A stretch of 5,807 bases of DNA from an uncultured Clostridium sp. GTDB lineage: Bacteria; Bacillota; Clostridia; TANB77; CAG-508. How positions within the stretch are numbered: position 1 is the first letter of the stretch; each line of letters starts with the position of its first letter. The position numbers and the translations under genes are program-made. The notes below the pieces were generated by a model, which made no database searches, was not told where the DNA came from, and worked only from the letters and a program-made list of their open reading frames with translations. The stretch spans positions 1-5,807 of the forward strand of contig CAMGAZ010000099.1 of assembly GCA_946008205.1 (NCBI GenBank), read 5' to 3'. Positions 1 to 5,308 of the stretch are shown piece after piece.

Positions 1-192
1 ATGTAATCCTCTTAATACTCGTTTCTTTGAGCGGGATTGATTATCTTGAACAAAATCACCAACTATTCCAATTTCTTCAAAGTCGGATTTTTCGTATGTT
101 TCCATAAAATATCCTCTTTCATCTCCAAATAACGTTGGCTCTATTATACAAACTCCATCTATAGATGTATTCGTCCTCTTAAATTTTCCCAT
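1..192 (-). CDS. rfbC: dTDP-4-dehydrorhamnose 3,5-epimerase, N-terminal part (cut by window edge)
   Basis: Translating the minus strand from the ATG at 192-190 gives 64 codons that run in frame off the left edge. The family enzyme is about 180-200 residues, so roughly one third is present. RmlC converts dTDP-4-keto-6-deoxyglucose to dTDP-4-keto-L-rhamnose in the cytoplasm, between RmlB and RmlD. Recognisable segments are IIEPTLFGDERGYFMETY (residues 16-33), the FVQDNQSRSKK stretch (47-57) and VLRGLH (59-64). The last visible residue, His64, corresponds by motif to the catalytic His of the RGLHYQ motif. The residue before VLRG is Arg, where many homologues have Gly. The start is supported by GGAGG at 203-199 with a 6-nt spacer. 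An ATG at 205-203 is in another frame. It lies 71 bp after rfbA, in the same direction, so is probably co-transcribed. Identification is from motifs; the C-terminal two thirds cannot be checked. Confidence 0.93.
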   Translation of the reverse strand, partial: MGKFKRTNTSIDGVCIIEPTLFGDERGYFMETYEKSDFEEIGIVGDFVQDNQSRSKKRVLRGLH

Positions 193-263
193 AATATTCC
201 TCCATACTTATTGTTAGCTTTCTTTTTTGATTTGTATTTTCTACTGAAACACTTCTAGGTATA
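193..263. other. Short gap between rfbA and rfbC
   Basis: This 71-bp gap carries the rfbC ribosome site (GGAGG at 203-199). No stem followed by a T run and no convincing promoter pair was found on the minus strand, so read-through from rfbA is the simplest view. Confidence 0.5.
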
Positions 264-1145
264 TTAGTCATTATTTTCTGCTAAATCTTTTAAAAATCTT
301 CCATAATCTGTTTTTATTAGCTTCTCAGAAATTTTTTCCAACTGTTCTGCATTAATCCAGCCATTTTCAAATGCTATTTCCTCTGGGCAACAAATTTGAA
401 GACCCTGTCTTTTTTCTATTGTTTGAACAAAGCTTGCTGTTTCTATTAAAGCATCATGTGTACCTGTATCAAACCATGCCATTCCTCTACCTAGCTTTTC
501 AACTTTTAGTTTATGGATTTTCATATACTCTTCATTTACCGACGTTATTTCTAATTCTCCTCTTGCTGATGGCTTAATTTGCTTAGCAATCTTTATAACA
601 TCATTTGTATAAAAATATAATCCTGGTACTGCATAATTTGATTTAGGATTTTCTGGTTTTTCTTCTATTGATATTGCGTTTCCATTTTCGTCCATTTCTA
701 CAACTCCATATCTTCTAGGGTCTTTTACTTTATATCCAAATATTGTAGATTCATCTTCCCTTTTATTAGCTCTTTGCAAGATTTCTTTTAGGTTACCTCC
801 ATAAAATAAATTGTCTCCTAAAATCATAGCAACATTGCTGTCTCCTATAAAGTCTTCTGCAATAATGAATGCTTCTGCTAAACCGTTCGGCTTTTCTTGA
901 ATTTTATACTCTATATTCATTCCCCAGCGAGAACCATCTCCAAGCAATTCTTTAAACATTTCATTGTCACGTGGAGTTGTAATAATTAATATGTCTCTTA
1001 TTCCAGTTTCCATTAGTACATATAATGGATAATAAATCATAGGCTTGTCATATACTGGCATTATTTGTTTTGATATAGCAAGGGTCAGTGGATATAATCT
1101 TGTTCCGCTTCCTCCTGCTAAAATTATTCCTTTTCTTTCCTTCAT
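264..1145 (-). CDS. rfbA: glucose-1-phosphate thymidylyltransferase
   Basis: RfbA/RmlA joins dTTP and glucose-1-phosphate to give dTDP-glucose plus pyrophosphate, the first step of dTDP-L-rhamnose synthesis in the cytoplasm. The 293-residue length is typical of a complete enzyme. Visible motifs in order are the nucleotide-binding signature LAGGSGTRLYPLT (9-21) with Lys26 after it, EKPNGLAEAF (84-93), LGDNLFYG (109-116) with the metal-binding Asp111, the sugar-binding EEKP (161-164), and WFDTGTHDAL (224-233) with the second metal-binding Asp226. All key residues known for the family are present, so it should be active. The ATG at 1145-1143 has a GAAGG ribosome site (1157-1153) with a 7-nt spacer. 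It follows rfbD after 52 bp and precedes rfbC after 71 bp. RmlA enzymes are commonly feedback-inhibited by dTDP-rhamnose; that is family knowledge, not visible here. Confidence 0.97.
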   Translation of the reverse strand: MKERKGIILAGGSGTRLYPLTLAISKQIMPVYDKPMIYYPLYVLMETGIRDILIITTPRDNEMFKELLGDGSRWGMNIEYKIQEKPNGLAEAFIIAEDFIGDSNVAMILGDNLFYGGNLKEILQRANKREDESTIFGYKVKDPRRYGVVEMDENGNAISIEEKPENPKSNYAVPGLYFYTNDVIKIAKQIKPSARGELEITSVNEEYMKIHKLKVEKLGRGMAWFDTGTHDALIETASFVQTIEKRQGLQICCPEEIAFENGWINAEQLEKISEKLIKTDYGRFLKDLAENND

Positions 1146-1197
1146 TTTAGTACCTTCTTACTTTTATTGATAATTTAATAATTCAGTCTTCTCGAAA
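1146..1197. other. Short gap between rfbD and rfbA
   Basis: This 52-bp gap carries the rfbA ribosome site (GAAGG at 1157-1153). The rest is AT-rich with only short self-complementary runs. I see no terminator, which fits continued transcription from rfbD into rfbA. Confidence 0.5.
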
Positions 1198-2052
1198 TTA
1201 TTTATTGTTTTCATGTTCTGTTTTTAAATATCTTTTTAGCGCATCTTCATATGTTGATATTTTTATTCCATATTTCAATAACTTGTCCTTAGACATTTGA
1301 GAATTCTTAGGTCTTTTGGCAGGACTTGCAAATTCTTCACTTGTCACTGGAGTTACTTTGCAATTTACATTTTCTAATTCAAATATCATTTTAGTAAATT
1401 CATACCATGTGGTGTACCCTAAATTTGTTGAATTATATACTCCATAAGGAATTTTCTTTTCTATTACTGCTTGGTGCATAATACTTGCTAAATCTACTGC
1501 ATAAGTAGGGCTTCCATGTTGGTCATTTACAACTTTTACTTCATCTCTATCTTTTGCTAAATTAAGCATTGTTCTCACAAAGTTGTGGCCTTCGCCGTAT
1601 AGCCAAGCTGTTCTAAAAATATAGTATTTTGTACAATTTTCTTCTATAAATTTTTCGCCCGCTAATTTAGTAGTTCCATATATAGCTTCTGGATTTTTTT
1701 CATCATCTTCGCTATAATCTTCTGTTACTGGCTTGTTACCTCCAAAAACATAGTCTGTGCTTATGTGTACTAGTATTGCATCATTTTCTTTAGATGCAAT
1801 GGCTAAGTTTTTTGGTCCTATTGCATTTATTTTGTATACTAATTCTTCATTTTCTTCGGCTTTATCAACAGCAGTATATGCTGCACAGTTTATAATCATA
1901 TCTGGCTTTATATTTGATACATACTTTTTTACTGCATCTAAATCTGTAATGTCCAAGTCGTTAACATCTGTACATATTAGCTCATTCTCTTTAAATTCTT
2001 CTCTCACTGCTTTTGCAAGCATGCCATTAGCTCCGGTTATTAAAATTTTCAT
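1198..2052 (-). CDS. rfbD: dTDP-4-dehydrorhamnose reductase
   Basis: RfbD/RmlD is a short-chain dehydrogenase/reductase-type enzyme that reduces dTDP-4-keto-L-rhamnose to dTDP-L-rhamnose with NAD(P)H, the last step of the pathway. The 284-residue length is normal. The Rossmann turn is ITGANGMLA (5-13), followed by NCAAYTAVDKAE (55-66), the HISTDYVFGG segment (97-106) with the catalytic-type Thr99, and the YxxxK pair Tyr125/Lys129 in YGTTKLAGE. RTAWLYG (147-153), DQHGSPTYAVDLA (177-189) and RPKNSQM (247-253) are further family blocks. The third Gly of the canonical GxxGxxG is Ala here. The ATG at 2052-2050 has GGGAG (2065-2061) with an 8-nt spacer. It is the first gene of the rhamnose module, 106 bp after the flippase, and that gap holds an inverted repeat and a weak promoter candidate. 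Confidence 0.96.
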   Translation of the reverse strand: MKILITGANGMLAKAVREEFKENELICTDVNDLDITDLDAVKKYVSNIKPDMIINCAAYTAVDKAEENEELVYKINAIGPKNLAIASKENDAILVHISTDYVFGGNKPVTEDYSEDDEKNPEAIYGTTKLAGEKFIEENCTKYYIFRTAWLYGEGHNFVRTMLNLAKDRDEVKVVNDQHGSPTYAVDLASIMHQAVIEKKIPYGVYNSTNLGYTTWYEFTKMIFELENVNCKVTPVTSEEFASPAKRPKNSQMSKDKLLKYGIKISTYEDALKRYLKTEHENNK

Positions 2053-2099
2053 TATATATTCTCCCTTCTTTTATTTCTCTGTTTATTCTACAATTTTCT

Positions 2100-2127
2100 A
2101 GTATCTTGAGAATACGTGTGTGTTCAA
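2100..2127 (-). promoter_or_regulatory. Weak candidate sigma-A-type promoter upstream of rfbD
   Basis: Reading the minus strand, TTGAAC (2127-2122) matches 4 of 6 positions of the -35 consensus and GATACT (2105-2100) matches 4 of 6 of the -10 consensus, with a 16-bp spacer. Transcription from it would start shortly before the rfbD ribosome site and give the rhamnose genes their own expression. Such matches arise easily by chance in DNA this AT-rich, so it is only a candidate. Confidence 0.2.
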
Positions 2128-2140
2128 GATTTACGATACT
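2100..2140 (-). repeat. Imperfect inverted repeat in the flippase-rfbD gap
   Basis: ATCTTGA at 2103-2109 is the exact inverse of TCAAGAT at 2124-2130, leaving a 14-nt loop. A second pair, AGTATC at 2100-2105 and GATACT at 2135-2140, competes for the same bases at one arm. Neither arm is followed by a T run in the minus-strand direction, so it is not a standard Rho-independent terminator. It could be an operator-like site, an mRNA stem, or chance in AT-rich DNA. Confidence 0.4.
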
Positions 2141-2158
2141 ATAAACAAACTTACAATT

Positions 2159-3178
2159 TTAGACTATCAATTTTTCTTTTATTTTATCTAATATTGTTGT
2201 AATGAATTCATCCTTGAATATTAGTAGTGTTACAAAGTAGACTATTATTCCAACTAGGACTTGAGCAATAATTGCCAATGCTTCATTATTTATCATATTC
2301 GCAACTAGTAAGCAAGTTAAGAACATTATCAAACCAGCCATAAAATAATGTATTGATGATTTTAGTATCTTCCCCCATTCAAAATCATGTTTAGTATAAT
2401 GTATCTGCACTCCTGTTACTGTAAGTTCCGCCACTATAGTTCCAATTGAAGCTCCCAGTGCTCCCATTCTATTTATCAGCATAAGATTTATAATGAAATT
2501 CACGATAGAACCTAAAATTACAGAAGATGTGTATTCTTTTTGTCGTTTTGTCGTTAATAAATATTGAGTCCCTATGACACTGCTTAGTCCTATAAATAGT
2601 ATTATTGGGCATATTACTTTCATTAACATTGAAACCTTATCATATCCTTGTCCAAAAAATAATGGTACAAATTCATCTGCTACCGCAAAAATTCCAAACA
2701 TTAGTGGAAAAGCTAACATAAGAACCATATTAAATGATATATTCATATACTCTGCTATTTTATTATCTTCACCATTGGCAAATTTATTTGCTATTCTGGG
2801 CATCATAACAGTAGTAAGAGAGGTAATAATAGTTAATAGTATTTTAATTATTTTTTGGGTCTGTTCATAATAACCTACTTCCGATTTATCAGCTATTATA
2901 GTACCTATCATTGTTTTATCCAATAAAGTATAAACTTGAATTGCTATTTGTGGTATAAATAATGATATTGTTGGCTTCACATGTGCCCCAATGTTAAGTT
3001 TGTCTATTTTTATCTTTTGCACATACTTAGGAAGATATATCCATAGAGATAAATTTCCAATTAATATTGATAATGTATATATTATAAAGTATATTGGTAA
3101 ATCCTCATTTGTTTTAACAAAAATAAATATGCAGACAACACTTATTAATTTAACTAGAGTATTTCTTCTTAAATTCTT
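2159..3178 (-). CDS. Flippase C-terminal fragment, no convincing start
   Basis: This frame is open from 3178 to the TAA at 2161-2159. Family-like sequence begins at 3166 (RNTLVKLISVVC) and includes LPKYVQKIKID, PTISLFIPQIAIQVY, DKTMIGTI and EVGYYEQTQKI, all typical of the middle of Wzx flippases. About ten hydrophobic segments follow. The earliest usual initiation codon is a GTG at 3022-3020, but it lies inside a conserved stretch (PKYVQKIKI) and has no clear ribosome site before it. Independent translation is therefore doubtful. The 128-bp interval 3023-3149 is not intergenic: it is the middle of the same protein. It is more likely the stranded 3' part of a broken gene than a separate gene. 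Confidence 0.75.
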   Translation of the reverse strand, partial: KNLRRNTLVKLISVVCIFIFVKTNEDLPIYFIIYTLSILIGNLSLWIYLPKYVQKIKIDKLNIGAHVKPTISLFIPQIAIQVYTLLDKTMIGTIIADKSEVGYYEQTQKIIKILLTIITSLTTVMMPRIANKFANGEDNKIAEYMNISFNMVLMLAFPLMFGIFAVADEFVPLFFGQGYDKVSMLMKVICPIILFIGLSSVIGTQYLLTTKRQKEYTSSVILGSIVNFIINLMLINRMGALGASIGTIVAELTVTGVQIHYTKHDFEWGKILKSSIHYFMAGLIMFLTCLLVANMINNEALAIIAQVLVGIIVYFVTLLIFKDEFITTILDKIKEKLIV

Positions 3179-3587
3179 CTAATCCCTGGAAAAACCAGCT
3201 TATATCTAACATGTTAGCTATTATTTCAAGAATTAAAATTCTATAATATAAACTATATTCACTATACTTAACGATACACGTTAAATAAAATATCAATAAA
3301 GAAATGGACATGGTTATACATTTTAAAATAATGATTTCCCAAAATACTTTGCTTCTTTTTTTTACGTCTTCCTGTAAATAGGCAATCTCCCTTTGGCCAT
3401 ATAAACCTATTCCCAAAGAGCCAAATAGTATGAAAAAAGCACTTATGGACAATGTATAACTATAGATACCTATATTTTCAGCTCCTAATATTCTTGATAT
3501 ATATGGGGTTGTTATAAGAGGTAATATTAGTATTAACATTTGATACAATAAGTTATATATATAATTACTTTTTATGGATTTTTTCAT
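3150..3587 (-). CDS. Flippase N-terminal fragment (145 codons)
   Basis: This frame starts at the ATG at 3587-3585, which shares ATGA with the stop codon of the upstream glycosyltransferase gene. An AGGA at 3598-3595 with a 7-nt spacer supports it, and the overlap suggests translational coupling. It encodes about four membrane segments: residues 9-31, 38-64, 81-106 and 115-133. The family-typical block ISRILGAENIGIYSYTLS (30-47) and GLYGQREIAYL (61-71) are present. DISWFFQGLEEF (128-139) is a common flippase block. Residues 142-145 (KYSS) are out-of-frame read-through after the lesion. A product with only four of about fourteen membrane segments would not be expected to transport. Confidence 0.8.
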   Translation of the reverse strand: MKKSIKSNYIYNLLYQMLILILPLITTPYISRILGAENIGIYSYTLSISAFFILFGSLGIGLYGQREIAYLQEDVKKRSKVFWEIIILKCITMSISLLIFYLTCIVKYSEYSLYYRILILEIIANMLDISWFFQGLEEFKKKYSS

Positions 3588-4534
3588 TTTCCGTTCCTGT
3601 TAATTTTAAATTTATCTATATTTTTTATAAAATATTTTTTCATTTCTTCATTCTGTTTTCCAAATGCCAAATGTCCAACTGCAGTATTATTTGAAACAAT
3701 AATCGCTTCTGAATTATTAACACAGAAAGAACATATTTGTTCTTCATCTAATCCCAAGCATGTACCATGTCTAACATTAAAATATCTCATTTCTTCCCAC
3801 AATTTTCTTGTAAACAGTATTGCACCTATACTGAATCTTATTGGACATGCATCATATGAAAATTCAACACTACTTAGTACCTTATTTATTTGGTCAATCG
3901 ATGGTAAAAAATTTTCGTGTCCCCACATAAACTTTGCTACATCAGAATCCGATTCTATTTTTCTATCTGAGCCTGCGGCAAACAGTGGCTTTTCAAATTT
4001 TGATGTATAGCATTCAATCAAATTAAATCTTTGTAATATCTTTACATTGCCATACCCATTAATTGGGATTGTAGGAGCAACAAATCCCACTTTATAATCG
4101 CCATTCTTGTTGCATTCTTCATATGTTTTCCACATCGTTTCGAAATAGCCTTCGGTAACAAATATGTCTTCATCTAATTTATATATATATTTAGCATTTT
4201 TAAAATGGTTAATTGCAATATTTTGAATCAAAGACACACAATTCCTTTTAGAGCTTATATAAGACCAGTCATTTTTTTCAGCAATTTTTGATAATCGCTC
4301 ATCATATCTTCCAGAAGATAGAATACACATATCTATATCTTTAGGAGCGAATCTCTCTATTCGCTCAAATACAACATCATATAAATAGGGCTTATAACCC
4401 GCTATTATGATGCATAGTTTTTCGTAATTTTTATTTCTATCTTCAATTTTGTATTTTCCTCTTAAATTCTTTTTCTTTAATATCTTTATATATTCTTCTT
4501 TTAATATTTTGTATATTTTTCCTTCTTTGTTCAT
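3584..4534 (-). CDS. Putative glycosyltransferase, GT-A-like, with DED motif
   Basis: This 316-residue protein probably adds one sugar to the lipid-linked repeat unit on the cytoplasmic face of the membrane; donor and acceptor cannot be told. Residues 1-40 are very basic (12 Lys and 2 Arg) with no signal peptide, possibly a membrane-contacting helix. The GT-A-like part starts with LCIIIAGYKPYLYDVVFERI (40-59) and reaches YKLDEDIFV (118-126), where Asp121-Glu122-Asp123 looks like the metal/nucleotide-sugar DxD site. Later conserved-looking blocks are CPIRFSIGAILFTRKLWEEM (230-249), GLDEEQICSF (261-270) with acidic residues, and VGHLAFGKQNEEM (286-298) with a His that could bind metal. The ATG at 4534-4532 follows AGGAG (4545-4541) with a 6-nt spacer. 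It starts 12 bp after the DUF4422 gene and overlaps the flippase start by 4 bp. I recognise the architecture, not a characterised family member. Confidence 0.75.
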   Translation of the reverse strand: MNKEGKIYKILKEEYIKILKKKNLRGKYKIEDRNKNYEKLCIIIAGYKPYLYDVVFERIERFAPKDIDMCILSSGRYDERLSKIAEKNDWSYISSKRNCVSLIQNIAINHFKNAKYIYKLDEDIFVTEGYFETMWKTYEECNKNGDYKVGFVAPTIPINGYGNVKILQRFNLIECYTSKFEKPLFAAGSDRKIESDSDVAKFMWGHENFLPSIDQINKVLSSVEFSYDACPIRFSIGAILFTRKLWEEMRYFNVRHGTCLGLDEEQICSFCVNNSEAIIVSNNTAVGHLAFGKQNEEMKKYFIKNIDKFKINRNGK

Positions 4535-4540
4535 CTTGGT

Positions 4541-4548
4541 CTCCTTTT
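4541..4548 (-). promoter_or_regulatory. Ribosome site overlapping the upstream stop codon
   Basis: On the minus strand AAAAGGAG (4548-4541) begins inside the TAA stop (4549-4547) of the DUF4422 gene and sits 6 nt before the ATG at 4534. Ribosomes ending the first gene would be placed on the ribosome site of the second, which points to coupled translation and confirms the ATG at 4534 as the start. Confidence 0.75.
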
Positions 4549-5308
4549 ATTTTATGTTAAATATAAATAAAAATTTTTTTATCATATTTTTTAAACTTTC
4601 TTTTATATTATTATCTTCAGTATTATTAACTTGTATCTCTTTAATTCTTAATTTATTTTTATCTAACCAAACATTAAATAATCTTTCAGACATAAATCCA
4701 AATACTCTCTGATTGTATTTATCATATTCTTTAATGCAAATTTTTCTTTCAAGTTCAAATAATATATCAAATAGCCATTCGCAGTATTTATCGATTATTT
4801 CTTTTTTTGCTATAAACATATTATATGGAAAAAAATAATGTTGGCTCATTACTCTATTGAATGATTCTATATATTGGGGATACTTTTCCTTAATAATTTC
4901 TTTGCACACAAGCATGTCACCAGCATTATGAATGCTCCCATATTGCTGTTCTACTGTATTTTTATATAAATAATATTTCTTTGGTAATATAATATCATAT
5001 TCTTTTAAAATATTATCAATATCTTTCTTTCCTAATATATTTTTATAATTTTTTGAAATCGTATTTCTGTAAAAATACCTTCTATAATGTACAAGTCCTA
5101 TTATATCCTCTTTAGAATTTTTCCATATCCAATAAAGTGCTGTTAGTTCACAAAAATTCTTATTTTTATTAGAAATATTTTCACCTATATTGTCTTTAAT
5201 TTTTATATCTAAATTGGCATTTTTCCCCGCATTAACTTGTATTGGACAATAAATTTCATTTTGCGGAAAATTATAATTTTTATGCGTTACTATATATACT
5301 TTCATCAT
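4547..5308 (-). CDS. DUF4422 family glycosyltransferase (capsular polysaccharide type)
   Basis: The 253-residue protein fits DUF4422, a family found in capsule and O-antigen clusters and generally treated as glycosyltransferases. It would act in the cytoplasm on a lipid-linked acceptor; the sugar is unknown. Family blocks seen are VYIVTHK (4-10), PIQVNAG (22-28), ISNKNKNFCELTALYWIWKN (45-64), GLVHYRRYF (71-79), YDIILPKK (104-111), PYNMFIAKKE (161-170), CEWLFDILFELE (176-187) and RVFGFMSERLFNVWL (201-215). All the main blocks are present, so it looks intact. The last 16 residues mix Lys with Phe/Leu/Ile and could touch the membrane. Two adjacent ATGs (5308 and 5305) are possible starts. The gene begins inside the end of the polymerase gene and runs 12 bp short of the next one. 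Hand-counted lines here are about 10-27% GC, lower than in the rfb genes. Confidence 0.88.
   Translation of the reverse strand: MMKVYIVTHKNYNFPQNEIYCPIQVNAGKNANLDIKIKDNIGENISNKNKNFCELTALYWIWKNSKEDIIGLVHYRRYFYRNTISKNYKNILGKKDIDNILKEYDIILPKKYYLYKNTVEQQYGSIHNAGDMLVCKEIIKEKYPQYIESFNRVMSQHYFFPYNMFIAKKEIIDKYCEWLFDILFELERKICIKEYDKYNQRVFGFMSERLFNVWLDKNKLRIKEIQVNNTEDNNIKESLKNMIKKFLFIFNIK

Larger units (their letters stand above)
2053..2158 (-). other. 106-bp gap between flippase and rfbD; longest intergenic stretch in the window
   Basis: This gap separates the tightly packed assembly genes from the dTDP-rhamnose genes. It holds an inverted repeat at 2100-2140, a weak promoter-like pair inside that repeat, and two copies of TACAATTTT (plus-strand reading) at 2089-2097 and 2152-2160, the second running into the flippase stop codon. 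I see no ORF with a ribosome site and no stem followed by a T run, so no intrinsic terminator is supported. The rfbD ribosome site closes the gap at 2065-2061. Confidence 0.6.
2159..3587 (-). pseudogene. Wzx-type polysaccharide flippase, broken by a frameshift
   Basis: The two frames together make one flippase of the MOP superfamily (Polysacc_synt type), which moves undecaprenyl-linked repeat units across the cytoplasmic membrane. The first frame covers about 139 family-like residues, ending FQGLEEFKK, then drifts into KYSS and stops at 3152-3150. The +1 frame is open from 3178 and resumes the expected RNTLVKL sequence at 3166, then runs 335 codons to the TAA at 2161-2159. Summed, this is about 474 residues and roughly 14 hydrophobic segments, the usual size of the family. 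From memory of the family, homologues have FKK followed by about three residues such as IVI before RN, so a few codons are missing. The remaining frame has no further stops, so the lesion appears recent or is a sequence error. The symbol wzx would fit functionally but is left out because orthology cannot be shown here. Confidence 0.85.

Noticed and set aside
203..205. Alternative rfbC start at the ATG at 205-203
   Set aside because: It is out of frame with the RmlC sequence and overlaps the ribosome site itself.
371..577. Plus-strand ORFs opposite rfbA, rfbD and the other genes (for example 371-577, 1757-2101, 2574-2870, 4449-4712)
   Set aside because: They lie antisense to well-supported genes, have low-complexity translations and lack good ribosome sites.
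1218..2052. RfbD possibly inactive because the third Gly of the Rossmann turn is Ala (GANGMLA)
   Set aside because: A small residue is tolerated there, similar variants occur in Firmicutes RmlD proteins as far as I recall, and the catalytic Thr, Tyr and Lys are present.
2100..2140. Rho-independent terminator between flippase and rfbD
   Set aside because: The inverted repeat is AT-rich with a 14-nt loop, and neither strand shows a T run directly after a stem. It is listed only as a repeat.
3020..3022. GTG as the true start of a separate 287-residue protein
   Set aside because: No ribosome site precedes it and it falls inside a conserved stretch, with family-like sequence continuing upstream for about 48 codons.
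3023..3149. Intergenic region between two separate membrane-protein genes
   Set aside because: The bases translate in the downstream frame into continuous flippase sequence with two hydrophobic segments, so it is coding DNA of the broken gene.
3162..3170. Programmed ribosomal frameshift joining the two flippase frames
   Set aside because: No classical slippery heptamer, stimulatory stem or internal ribosome site is evident, flippases are not known to use one, and several expected residues seem to be missing at the joint, which points to deletion.
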